Source: Armatimonadota bacterium
Lineage (GTDB): Bacteria; Armatimonadota; Armatimonadia; Armatimonadales; Armatimonadaceae
Reading direction: 5' to 3'
DNA length: 10,251 bases
Assembly (NCBI GenBank): GCA_014381035.1
Contig: JACMIS010000633.1
Location: 1 to 10,251 of the forward strand
Part shown: positions 1-6,749 of the stretch, piece after piece
Numbering within the stretch: position 1 is the stretch's first letter
How the letters are laid out: every line of letters begins with the position of its first letter
Made by a program: the position numbers and the translations under genes
The notes under the pieces: model-generated
What the model saw: only the letters and a program-made list of their open reading frames with translations
The model's database searches: none
Told to the model about the DNA's origin: nothing

Positions 1-692
1 ACGGCTTGCACGTTCGCGCTCCCCGCGCCGTCGGGCAGGTCGGTGTCGGCGACGTTGGCGACATAGATCACCGGTTTCGAGGTCAGCAGCGCGAAGCTCT
101 TGTACGCCGCCTCACGCGTCGCTTTGTCCAGGTTCGCGCCCCATGTCCGCGCCGGTGCGCCGGTCGAAAGGTGCGCGTACAGCGGCTCGGCAAGGTCGAG
201 GAGTTCTTTGTCGTCCTTGTTGTTTTTCGCGGTTTTTTTCAAGCGGTCCATCCGCTTTTCCAGCGTAGACAGGTCGGCGAGCGCGAGTTCGGTGTTGATC
301 GTTTCCAGATCGCCCGCCGGGTCTACCTTGCCCTCGACATGGATGATGTTCTCGTCGTCGAAGCAGCGCACGACGTGGGCGATGGCGGCGACCTCGCGGA
401 TGTTGGCTAAGAACTGGTTGCCCAAGCCCTCGCCTTTGTGCGCCCCTTTGACCAGTCCCGCGATGTCCACGAACTCCACGGCGGTCGGGACGATGGGCGG
501 CACCCGGTCGCCTTTAGTGAACACTTTCGCGAGGGCGTCCAGTCGCTCGTCGGGGAGCGTGACGATGCCGACGTTTTTATCAATCGTCGCGAACGGATAG
601 TTCGCGGCGACCGCGCCCGCTTTGGTGATTGCATTAAATAGCGTAGACTTGCCGACGTTCGGCAGACCAACGATTCCGACTCCAAGTGCCAT
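1..692 (-). CDS. ychF: Redox-regulated ATPase YchF (Obg-family P-loop protein), C-terminus cut by window edge
   Basis: About 230 residues are visible from an ATG at 692. The P-loop GLPNVGKST is at residues 9-17, followed by the family-typical NYPFATID (31-38) and the G3 motif [14 protein letters not shown] (76-89). NVAD (212-215) replaces the usual NKxD specificity motif, which is the known reason YchF prefers ATP over GTP. A coiled-coil-like helical stretch (about 140-170) matches the helical insertion of the family. YchF proteins are about 365 residues, so the last third, with the TGS domain, lies beyond the left edge. Known family role: a cytosolic, ribosome-associated ATPase linked to translation and oxidative-stress responses. 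AAGGA lies 12 bases upstream of the start, and a candidate promoter lies further upstream (772-800), so the gene is probably transcribed separately from the acetyltransferase gene before it. Confidence 0.95.
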   Translation of the reverse strand, partial: MALGVGIVGLPNVGKSTLFNAITKAGAVAANYPFATIDKNVGIVTLPDERLDALAKVFTKGDRVPPIVPTAVEFVDIAGLVKGAHKGEGLGNQFLANIREVAAIAHVVRCFDDENIIHVEGKVDPAGDLETINTELALADLSTLEKRMDRLKKTAKNNKDDKELLDLAEPLYAHLSTGAPARTWGANLDKATREAAYKSFALLTSKPVIYVANVADTDLPDGAGSANVQA

Positions 693-771
693 ACGTTTTG
701 TAAATCCTTCAGGAAAGTCCTGTTCGGGAGAATCCGGATCGCCGATTGGGGAGCCCGGAAATCCCCCTGCT

Positions 772-800
772 ACTATGCGGCATGCCAACGCGTTCGTCAA
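772..800 (-). promoter_or_regulatory. Candidate sigma70-type promoter for ychF
   Basis: On the minus strand, TTGACG (800-795) is separated by exactly 17 bases from CATAGT (777-772), giving five of six and four of six matches to the -35 and -10 consensus. The predicted start near 765 gives a leader of about 73 bases before the ychF ATG. The -35 box overlaps one arm of an 8-bp inverted repeat, GTTCGTCA/TGACGAAC (792-799 and 819-826). That repeat could be an operator or the tail of the upstream transcript's terminator. Confidence 0.4.
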
Positions 801-849
801 GGCACAACGCAATTTACCTGACGAACCGCCCGCGGGCGATATGCACATT

Positions 850-1401
850 CTATTTGGACGGTTGTAGTGCCGTTTGTACCGCTTGCCAGCGGGCTTCATG
901 CGAGGCGTGACCGGGGAGCGGGACAAAGCCGAGTGTCAGGTAGGTCTTTATCGCCGCCAGCCGATGATCATCCGTGGTCAGAACCGCGCCATGAAAACCG
1001 GTAGCGACAAATTCATATAACACCGCGAGGGAAACGAGATTGCCCAGACGCTTGCCCCGATGCGCCGGGGACACACCGACCCAGTGCAGATACCCCGCGT
1101 CGGGGAAGGACGGATCCTCCCGTGCGGTCGCCGTGGCGACGACCGCTCCGCTCGGGACATGCTCTATGTAAAACGTGGTGTGACAACTGGTGTCTCCGAT
1201 AAATGTCGAGTCTACCCGCTCCCCGAACCAGGTCATTTCCGGGAACGATTCGCCGAGCACGCGGGCGATGCCGTCGCGCTCGTTGTCGGTGAACGCGCCG
1301 TCGCAACGGTGCAGGGCGTATCCTTCTGGCAGATCGAGGGGGGGTAGACCCTGCAAATCCGCCCGCCGCATGATCAACTGCGGAAGATGCTCTTCGTTCA
1401 T
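850..1401 (-). CDS. GNAT-family N-acetyltransferase
   Basis: This is a 183-residue single-domain protein of normal length for the family. The acetyl-CoA binding motif A is visible as [13 protein letters not shown] (108-120), with R115-G116-K117-R118-L119-G120 forming the pyrophosphate-binding loop after strand beta 4. Motif B follows as the strand AVLTTDD and the helix [11 protein letters not shown] (139-159), where Y154 sits at the usual general-acid position. The N-terminal part (about 10-35) resembles a leader seen in many environmental GNATs of unknown substrate. The substrate (amine, protein N-terminus or antibiotic) cannot be told from the sequence. The ATG at 1401 lies only 9 bases after the stop of the thioredoxin-like gene, with no strong ribosome binding site, so translation is probably coupled and the two genes are cotranscribed. 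Confidence 0.88.
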   Translation of the reverse strand: MNEEHLPQLIMRRADLQGLPPLDLPEGYALHRCDGAFTDNERDGIARVLGESFPEMTWFGERVDSTFIGDTSCHTTFYIEHVPSGAVVATATAREDPSFPDAGYLHWVGVSPAHRGKRLGNLVSLAVLYEFVATGFHGAVLTTDDHRLAAIKTYLTLGFVPLPGHASHEARWQAVQTALQPSK

Positions 1402-1410
1402 AATCAGGTC

Positions 1411-2655
1411 TTACTTCGGTTTCTTCGCATCCGCGTCGCGCTTTGCCTTCATTGCGGTGATCCGGGCACGGATCGCTTTTGCCATCTCGCTATTGTCGTC
1501 CGTGGCGAACTGCGCGACCGCTTTATTCCCGGTCGCTATCGCTTTATCAAGATCGCCCTGTCGCTGATACGCAACCGCGAGCGTTTCTAAAAAACCGGGC
1601 TCTCCCTCGCTCGAAAGCGCGACTGCCGTCTCCGCGAGCCGCGTTGCCAGCGCGTAATCCGGCTTCTTGAACGGTGAGTCTGGCGCGACGATACTCCACG
1701 CGGCGGAGTCCAGAGCACCGGGATCGTCCTTCCAACCGGTGGTCAACATTTCTGCCGCGAACTTTTGCGCGCCGGCTTCGTCATGCGCAACCAGCAATCG
1801 GTACCGCAGGATAGCGACGAGGTTCGCATAATCCGGGTTCGCCGCCGTCACCTTGTCCATTTCAGCCACGGCTTCGGGGAACTTCTTTGCGCGGGCAAGT
1901 GCCAGCACCGGCGCGTACAATTCGTCTAACCGTGCGTTCAACGCCCGCTGCCGGACTCGATACTCGCGCTCCGTCGCCTGCGCCTGTATCGCCAGTTCGC
2001 GGTTGTATGTTCCGGCGATGATCTTCTCCAGTGATTCTTCCATGCCGACCATGGGATTGCCGACCCATGCGATCTTGCCGTCCTTGTCCACGATAAACGC
2101 GAGCGGGATCGTCTCGATTCCGGACGGTACTAACCAGGTATTTTGTATCGCGTCGTCCGCCGTATCCCGTCCTACGGGAAAATCCATGCGGTCTCCCATC
2201 TCGGTCACGTACTGCTTGACTTTCGCGGCTACCACCACGGGAGGACTGGGGCGCGTCTGCTCCGAGACACTGATTGCTGCGAACTGCACCTTGCCCGCGT
2301 ATTTCTTCGCCAGAACCGACGATTTCGCCAGTGCGGGTCGGCACGGCAGACACCATGTCGCCCAGAAGTCAATCACGGTGATCGTCCCCGGCGCGATGAC
2401 TACCGGTTTGCCCTTGACCCATTCCGCGACCGGAAGCGGCGGCGCGACCGAACCGATAGAAAGGAGGGGGGTAGTCGGCTTCGCGGCTTGAGCAACCGGT
2501 GGCGTCGGTGCCTTCTCGGTCGGTGTCGCCGGAGCGACCGCTGGTTCCGTTGGCTTGGGAATAGCGGGAGATGGTTCCTGTGCTCTCGCGGTGGTCGCTG
2601 TTAGCGGAAACAAAACGAACGCGGCAGCGACGCCGGATAAAGATCGTATCAACAT
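1411..2655 (-). CDS. Secreted TlpA/ResA-like thioredoxin-fold protein with C-terminal TPR-like region
   Basis: The protein is 414 residues from the ATG at 2655, chosen over the in-frame GTG at 2694. AGGAT lies 10 bases before the ATG, and the protein then begins with a clean signal peptide (MLIRS, hydrophobic core, cleavage near ARA-Q at 25-26). Next come a Pro/Ala/Thr-rich linker (about 28-65), a thioredoxin domain with FWATWCLPC (redox pair C102/C105), the cis-Pro region TIP (P184) followed by FIVDKDG, and an alpha-helical tail. The tail contains at least one TPR-like unit: FLETLAVAYQRQGDLDKAI near 350-370. Family knowledge: such exported proteins reduce or exchange disulfides outside the cytoplasm. 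In environmental bacteria the TlpA-plus-TPR layout is common, but its clients are unknown. The gene follows an intergenic inverted repeat and is closely coupled to the acetyltransferase gene. Confidence 0.88.
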   Translation of the reverse strand: MLIRSLSGVAAAFVLFPLTATTARAQEPSPAIPKPTEPAVAPATPTEKAPTPPVAQAAKPTTPLLSIGSVAPPLPVAEWVKGKPVVIAPGTITVIDFWATWCLPCRPALAKSSVLAKKYAGKVQFAAISVSEQTRPSPPVVVAAKVKQYVTEMGDRMDFPVGRDTADDAIQNTWLVPSGIETIPLAFIVDKDGKIAWVGNPMVGMEESLEKIIAGTYNRELAIQAQATEREYRVRQRALNARLDELYAPVLALARAKKFPEAVAEMDKVTAANPDYANLVAILRYRLLVAHDEAGAQKFAAEMLTTGWKDDPGALDSAAWSIVAPDSPFKKPDYALATRLAETAVALSSEGEPGFLETLAVAYQRQGDLDKAIATGNKAVAQFATDDNSEMAKAIRARITAMKAKRDADAKKPK

Positions 2656-2732
2656 AATGGTAAATATCCTAACGAGATAAAACAGCCTCGCCACTAAAGA
2701 CGCACCGCCTCCCCCGAACGGTTCCCGAAGCC

Positions 2733-2811
2733 GGTAGTCGGGTGATTTGGTTGCTAGGTCGCTGGGGTCGGCAAGGATTTCAAAACCCGATCACCTACTC
2801 ACCCGACTACC
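2733..2811. repeat. 13-bp perfect inverted repeat in the gap after the bestrophin gene; possible terminator
   Basis: GGTAGTCGGGTGA (2733-2745) is perfectly complementary to TCACCCGACTACC (2799-2811), with 53 bases between the arms. The right arm begins 7 bases past the bestrophin stop (2818-2820), reading leftwards. There is no U-run beyond the far arm, so it is not a textbook intrinsic terminator. ATCACC (2790-2795) could pair instead with GGTGAT (2741-2746), giving an alternative fold. The right side reads as degenerate repeats of the form CACCTACTCACCCGACTACC. Confidence 0.75.
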
Positions 2812-2817
2812 CAACAC

Positions 2818-3744
2818 CTACAACAAAATTCCGTCCACCGGCTTGATCGGTTCCGGGATGGGACCGACTTCGATCCGCTCCCGGAGGTCGATCTCGATGG
2901 TGCGTGACATCGCGGTCAGCGGCAAGTCGTTCACCCGTGTTCCGAACGGGGTTTCCAATAATTGCGAGATCCGGTTCAGCACCAGAAACGCGAACGAAAT
3001 CAAGAGCGACACGAACGGCGTGAACAAGCGCAGATCGGAAACCAGAGCGAGCGGAACCAGACAGCAGAAGGCGACCACGACCCGGTACGCCAGATACGTG
3101 TAGACCGGCGGAAGCGGGGTGTTTTTGATCCGCTCACACCCGCCCTGTATATTCGTCAGTTCGGTCAGCGTGCTATCCAGAGCGTTTAAATGGAAATCCT
3201 GAATCCAGCCGCGTCGCCATGCTTCGTGCAACTCCTTGCCCTGCCGGTGCAGGATCGCGGACGGAACGTTATGCACCTCGCGGTATCCGTTCGTCTCATC
3301 AGACGGCACGAACGGGTCTACGCCGAGCGGTCCTGTCGGGTCGGAGTCGCGCAGATGCATCCGGAACGCATGGACGAAACCGATGTGACGCATCACCGCA
3401 TCCCGTTGCCATTGTTCCATCGCTTCCTTGTCGCCATGCTCCGACGTATACCTCCCGAACGTCGTCACCTGCCGTGCGAAGGTTCGAGACTGGTTGATCA
3501 GTGCGCCCCAGAGCGTGCGTCCTTCCCACCAGCGGTCGTATACCGTGTTGTTACGAAACCCGATAAAGATCGAAAGCGCGGCACCGACCACGGTGAGCGG
3601 GGTCGCGGAAATATTCAGCCACCACGGACCGTTCGCCTTCTCATAAATCACCGTGACCAGGACCGACACGAGAAAAGTAAGCAGGAGCGGTTGCCCCAGA
3701 TGAACAATCACCTTCGGTACAGACAGTTTGCCATCAACAATCAA
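2818..3744 (-). CDS. Bestrophin-family (UPF0187) membrane protein, putative anion channel
   Basis: The protein has 308 residues, close to the roughly 300 of bacterial bestrophin homologues. The signature region is clear: FIGFRNNTVYDRWWEGRTLW and ALINQSRTFARQ (about 59-91). Hydrophobic helices lie at about 17-34, 44-62, 215-240 and 225-245, as expected for the pore-forming fold. Bacterial relatives form homopentameric channels in the inner membrane; anion or cation selectivity varies between homologues and cannot be read here. The start is a TTG at 3744, with AAGGA 11 bases upstream and an in-frame TAA two codons before it, so no earlier start is possible. The gene lies 51 bases after the HAD gene and is probably cotranscribed with it. 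Confidence 0.92.
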   Translation of the reverse strand: MIVDGKLSVPKVIVHLGQPLLLTFLVSVLVTVIYEKANGPWWLNISATPLTVVGAALSIFIGFRNNTVYDRWWEGRTLWGALINQSRTFARQVTTFGRYTSEHGDKEAMEQWQRDAVMRHIGFVHAFRMHLRDSDPTGPLGVDPFVPSDETNGYREVHNVPSAILHRQGKELHEAWRRGWIQDFHLNALDSTLTELTNIQGGCERIKNTPLPPVYTYLAYRVVVAFCCLVPLALVSDLRLFTPFVSLLISFAFLVLNRISQLLETPFGTRVNDLPLTAMSRTIEIDLRERIEVGPIPEPIKPVDGILL

Positions 3745-3795
3745 CGGAGTTTAGTTCCTTCACGCCGAAGGTTATACCCGTTATTCTTCATGTTT

Positions 3796-4461
3796 CTACT
3801 CCCGAAGCCGGTTGAGCGCGACACCGAGTTCTTCGGGGTCATCGCACAAAGCGTCCGCCCCCGCTTCGCGGAGTTCGTCAGGACCGCCATAGCCGTAGGT
3901 GACACCCACCGCCGCATAAAGCGAACAGGCACGCGCACCTAATATGTCGTACTTGCGGTCCCCGACCATTATCGCCGTTTCGGGAGCGATGTTTTCTTGT
4001 TGCAATATATAAGCGATCAGATCGGGTTTATGGACTCGTTCGCCGGAAAGTTCGCTCCCGTAAACGGCGACGAAGAACGCTTCCATCCCAAAGTGGCGGA
4101 CGATTTCTTTCGCGAACACCGTCGGCTTCGAAGTGGCGACATACAGTTTGCACCCGCCCGCGTATAATCGCGCTAGAAGTTCGGGAATGCCGGGATACAC
4201 CGCGTTTTCGTACATCCCGACCGGCACGAACCGTTCGCGATACAGCGCGATAGCCCGATCTGTAAGCGATGATTCTCCGGGTGACTCGTTCAAAAGCATC
4301 GGAAACGTGGTCTGTAGGGGGGGACCGATGCAAGAGCGTAACACTTCCTCCGACGGTGTCGGGTGTCCGAGTGCCGTCAGGGCGTGAGCGATGCAACGGG
4401 TGATCCCGGTTGCCGGATCAGTCAGAGTGCCGTCTAAATCGAATAAAAGATGCCAGATCAC
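3796..4461 (-). CDS. HAD-superfamily phosphatase, phosphoglycolate phosphatase/5'-nucleotidase-like
   Basis: All HAD motifs are present in a 221-residue protein. Motif I is DLDGT, with nucleophile D8 and acid D10; motif II is ATSK (T110 or S111); motif III is K145; motif IV is GDRKYD (D168 and D172). The helical cap lies between motifs I and II (about 15-85), which places it in subfamily IA. The GDRKYDILGA form of motif IV is typical of the Gph-like branch that includes bacterial 5'-nucleotidase relatives. The enzyme probably removes phosphate from a small phosphorylated metabolite in the cytosol; the exact substrate is not determinable. The start is a GTG at 4461, forced by motif I lying 8 residues in. 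The stop of the preceding membrane protein gene is 23 bases upstream. Confidence 0.9.
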   Translation of the reverse strand: MIWHLLFDLDGTLTDPATGITRCIAHALTALGHPTPSEEVLRSCIGPPLQTTFPMLLNESPGESSLTDRAIALYRERFVPVGMYENAVYPGIPELLARLYAGGCKLYVATSKPTVFAKEIVRHFGMEAFFVAVYGSELSGERVHKPDLIAYILQQENIAPETAIMVGDRKYDILGARACSLYAAVGVTYGYGGPDELREAGADALCDDPEELGVALNRLRE

Positions 4462-4484
4462 GGGGTTCGTTCCACGGGAAAATC

Positions 4485-5003
4485 TCAGGTATGGCGTTTT
4501 CGTGAGCGACGCTCTTTGTCTTTATGCAAGCCGAGCGACGACTTGAACGAGTCCCACACTCCCGGCGTCAGGTAGAGCCAGATGCCGAACCCGATCAACA
4601 GCGCGGGGATTTCGACATGAAACCACCACGGGGCAGGTCCCGAAGGAACCACGACCCCGGCACCGGCACCCGGCACCGGCGGAGGGGCGGGTGGATGCAG
4701 AATCTTCCATGCCGCCTTGCTGATTTGCTCGTTGAAAATCACTAAAATCAGCGTGAAGATCATTAACAGTCCGACACCATAGTGGAACTGAAGCCCGGTC
4801 CCGGCAAGAATCGGGGTGCTACGGGTGCGACGCGAACGACGGCGGACGCGTTTTTCGCCACCACTCTGCGCCGAACGGTTGACGACAGCTTCCGCGGCGC
4901 GGCGAACGGCGTCTTCGCCGCTACGGACTTGCTCCGGATGTCGTGCCGAGTCAGGGACTGTTTCTTGACTACCGCTATTGGAAGAGTTTTGCGTCTGGAG
5001 CAT
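4485..5003 (-). CDS. Unrecognised two-helix membrane protein with basic, low-complexity N-terminus
   Basis: I do not recognise this 172-residue protein. It starts with a polar, probably disordered segment (1-50), then a strongly basic patch (KRVRRRSRRTRS, 51-62). A first hydrophobic helix follows (about 71-91), then a Pro/Gly/Ala-rich loop (104-124), a second hydrophobic helix (about 128-149), and a basic C-terminus ending KERRSRKRHT. The basic patches flanking the helices suggest a hairpin with both ends in the cytoplasm. The ATG at 5003 is preferred over the in-frame TTG at 5039 because the TTG overlaps a perfect TATAAT box; the leader would then be only about 18 bases, with no clear ribosome binding site. 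It is first in a likely operon with the HAD phosphatase and bestrophin genes, so it may act at the membrane with one of them; this is inference only. Confidence 0.7.
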   Translation of the reverse strand: MLQTQNSSNSGSQETVPDSARHPEQVRSGEDAVRRAAEAVVNRSAQSGGEKRVRRRSRRTRSTPILAGTGLQFHYGVGLLMIFTLILVIFNEQISKAAWKILHPPAPPPVPGAGAGVVVPSGPAPWWFHVEIPALLIGFGIWLYLTPGVWDSFKSSLGLHKDKERRSRKRHT

Positions 5004-5027
5004 AAGCTTCGGAAACCGCGTTTCTGT

Positions 5028-5036
5028 ATTATAACA
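5028..5036 (-). promoter_or_regulatory. Extended -10 promoter for the membrane protein/HAD/bestrophin operon
   Basis: Read on the minus strand, TGTTATAAT (5036-5028) is a perfect extended -10 element. No recognisable -35 box lies 16-18 bases upstream, as is common for this promoter class. The predicted start near 5021 gives a very short leader before the ATG at 5003. A second perfect TATAAT on the same strand (5070-5065) is a less likely alternative because it lacks the TG and a -35 box. Confidence 0.6.
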
Positions 5037-5051
5037 CAAGTCGTACTGGAG

Positions 5052-5134
5052 GGTTAGGTGACAGATTATAGGAAATCGGGGGCGGTGCGTTCACCGCGTA
5101 TCCTTCCCTGCTTTCTGTAACCTGTCCCCTAAAC
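5052..5134. repeat. Imperfect 20-bp inverted repeat with inner hairpin, after the PHP gene
   Basis: Positions 5052-5071 match the reverse complement of 5115-5134 at 16 of 20 bases (core GGTGACAG against CTGTAACC and CTGTCCCC). Inside lies a perfect 6-bp hairpin with a tetraloop, GCGGTG-CGTT-CACCGC (5082-5097). The right arm starts two bases past the PHP stop codon in the direction of transcription. The structure is a plausible transcription terminator, though it has no T-run. In base style it resembles the inverted repeat after the bestrophin gene. Confidence 0.6.
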
Positions 5135-5136
5135 TC

Positions 5137-6036
5137 CTAAACGCTACCCAACGCTTTTTCCAGCAGTATCTCTGGCAGGAGATTTGCCGGGAGCGGTTCC
5201 GTGCCTTCGTTTAAAACCCGATTCAGATATGTTCCCGGACGATTCGCCCCATGATAATCCGACCCGCCCGTAACTAACAGGTCATATTTTTGTGCCAGGC
5301 GCAGAAACATGTTCGTTTCCGCAGGGGTATGGCGGCTGTAGTACGCCTCGACACCCATCAGACCGGCGTCCTTGTATGCCTTGATTCGCGTGTCCATCGT
5401 TTCGTGCTGGGAAAGCGAAAGTAGACCCGGATGTGCCAGAAACGATAAGCCGCCTACGGAATGGATCAGCGCGATTGCATCGGCGGGCGACAGGTCTTCT
5501 TTCGGGATGAAGCCCGCTGCGTTGTCGCCGAGGTACCGTTCGAAGGCTTCTTGCAAACTGCTTACGTATCCTTTGGCGAGCAAGGTCTGTGCGAAGTGCG
5601 GACGCCCCAGATTTGCCCCGATGGGCGCGTACCCGCGCACCTCCGCCACTGTCACCGGTACGCCCAGTTTCGAAAGGCGATCCGCCAGAAGTTCGTTGCG
5701 GTTGTTTCGCGCCGTGAGCAGGTCCGCGAGCGTGTCGTTCAAGGAAGGGCGGAGATAGTCAACGCCCAGACCGAGCAGATGGCACGACCCCGGCTTCCCT
5801 CGCGCCGATATTTCCACACCCGGGACGATTTTCAGCCCCCCGATACGATGTGCTTCGGCGAGAACCGCGCCGACCGCCTTCGCGGTGTCGTGGTCGGTGA
5901 CGGCAAGATAGGACAGCCCCGCGTCGGTGGCAGTGCGGGCGAGTTCTTCGGGAGTGGCGGTTCCATCGGAAGCGGTGGTGTGGGTGTGAAAGTCGGCGGA
6001 AACGACGTTTCGAGCGTCGGCAGAAAGAATAGGCAT
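5137..6036 (-). CDS. PHP-domain metal-dependent phosphoesterase, YciV/TrpH (RNase AM-like) type
   Basis: The protein is 299 residues from the ATG at 6036, about the length of E. coli YciV/RnmA. The PHP metal ligands are all present: HTH (H17, H19) with D24, TDHD (48-50 region), E75 in EIS, H86, H147 in RPH, H202 in AHP, and D260 and H262 in SDYHG. The insertion between E75 and H202 is helical, as in the YciV family. E. coli RnmA is a 5'-3' exoribonuclease that matures 5S rRNA ends, and relatives dephosphorylate 3',5'-nucleotide bisphosphates. Which activity applies here is not decidable from sequence. An in-frame GTG at 6084 would add 16 residues with no visible function. Neither start has a strong ribosome binding site. 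The gene is divergent from the secreted protein gene at 6136, leaving about 100 bases for two promoters. Confidence 0.88.
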   Translation of the reverse strand: MPILSADARNVVSADFHTHTTASDGTATPEELARTATDAGLSYLAVTDHDTAKAVGAVLAEAHRIGGLKIVPGVEISARGKPGSCHLLGLGVDYLRPSLNDTLADLLTARNNRNELLADRLSKLGVPVTVAEVRGYAPIGANLGRPHFAQTLLAKGYVSSLQEAFERYLGDNAAGFIPKEDLSPADAIALIHSVGGLSFLAHPGLLSLSQHETMDTRIKAYKDAGLMGVEAYYSRHTPAETNMFLRLAQKYDLLVTGGSDYHGANRPGTYLNRVLNEGTEPLPANLLPEILLEKALGSV

Positions 6037-6135
6037 GGCAATTGCTACTGTACCCCATTTGAAGCAACCGGACCGTTTCGCCACGTGTCCGAAAAGTGAT
6101 CCGTCCCATGCTCGCTTGAAAAAGGAACCACCTCT

Positions 6136-6654
6136 ATGTACCGCGCTGTTGTGCCGACTTTATGCTGTCTTATCGCCGCTATCCTTCCCGCCGCCGCGCA
6201 AACACGTGCCGCGACGCCGAAATGGGAGTTGGACGTTTCCGCGAAATCGCTACCGACCAATGACCTGACCGGGAAACTGTACAACCGCCCGTTTCGGTTG
6301 GAGCGTGCCGAAATGGATAAACACGGGCTTCTTCTCCGTATGGGAGCCGGCTTTTTTCCCGATAGCGCGATACGAATCTTTCTCTTCAAAAAAGGAGTCG
6401 CACAAAACTGCGAAGTCCGCGTCCCATTCAGCGGCGAGTTCGGAGGAAACAACCCGCATATCCATCTCCAATACCGTGCGAATCTTGAGAGCGACGACTT
6501 GCCGGAAACCAAGATTTACATGAACGCCTATTCGATGCGCCTCGTATTGGGCAAGCCGCGCAACGGATATGTGCCCGGCGCGATCTATCTGACACTCACC
6601 GACAAATCGCGGTCGTATCTTGCCGGAGTGTTCGCCGCGAAAATCGTTCCCTAA
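6136..6654 (+). CDS. Secreted protein of unknown function
   Basis: This 172-residue protein has a clear signal peptide: MYR, a hydrophobic core of about residues 5-19, and probable cleavage after AAA at 21. The mature part begins around residue 28 with WELDVSAKSLP, then alternates short predicted strands, including a GLLLRMGAGFFPDSAIRIFLF segment (64-84), ending near KIVP. The pattern suggests a compact beta-rich periplasmic domain. I do not recognise a named family. The start is well supported by AAGGA 9 bases upstream. It lies alone between a divergent PHP gene and its own terminator-like hairpin, so it is probably monocistronic. Confidence 0.8.
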   Translation: MYRAVVPTLCCLIAAILPAAAQTRAATPKWELDVSAKSLPTNDLTGKLYNRPFRLERAEMDKHGLLLRMGAGFFPDSAIRIFLFKKGVAQNCEVRVPFSGEFGGNNPHIHLQYRANLESDDLPETKIYMNAYSMRLVLGKPRNGYVPGAIYLTLTDKSRSYLAGVFAAKIVP

Positions 6655-6663
6655 CCTGCTCTG

Positions 6664-6689
6664 CAAAAATCCTTCCAGGGAAGTTTTTG
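6664..6689 (+). terminator. Rho-independent-like terminator after the secreted protein gene
   Basis: Ten bases past the stop at 6654, CAAAAA (6664-6669) pairs with TTTTTG (6684-6689) and CTTC (6672-6675) with GAAG (6680-6683). The loop is CAGG and a two-base bulge (TC) interrupts the left side. The T-run follows the GC-containing inner stem directly. The stem is short, so efficiency is uncertain. Confidence 0.5.
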
Positions 6690-6749
6690 TAGAATCTTCG
6701 CCAAATATTACACGCTACGCTGCTACGTGATGTATCATCTGCATAAATT

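Noticed and set aside
1853..2491. Long plus-strand open frame opposite the thioredoxin-like gene
   Set aside because: Low-complexity composition typical of antisense frames in GC-rich genes, with no domain or ribosome binding site; the minus-strand frame has a signal peptide and CxxC motif.
2655..2694. Upstream GTG start for the thioredoxin-like gene at 2694
   Set aside because: It would place 13 residues before a complete signal peptide, and AGGAT is correctly spaced for the ATG at 2655.
2723..3812. The 13-mer TCCCGAAGCCGGT occurs at 2723-2735 and again at 3800-3812
   Set aside because: The second copy is the coding end of the HAD gene and flanks do not match; one short match without flanking similarity is likely chance.
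3190..3942. Long plus-strand frame opposite bestrophin and HAD genes
   Set aside because: It spans two well-supported minus-strand genes and has Arg-rich composition typical of antisense reading.
6045..6512. Minus-strand frame opposite the secreted protein gene
   Set aside because: The plus-strand gene has a signal peptide and a well-placed ribosome binding site; the reverse frame has neither.
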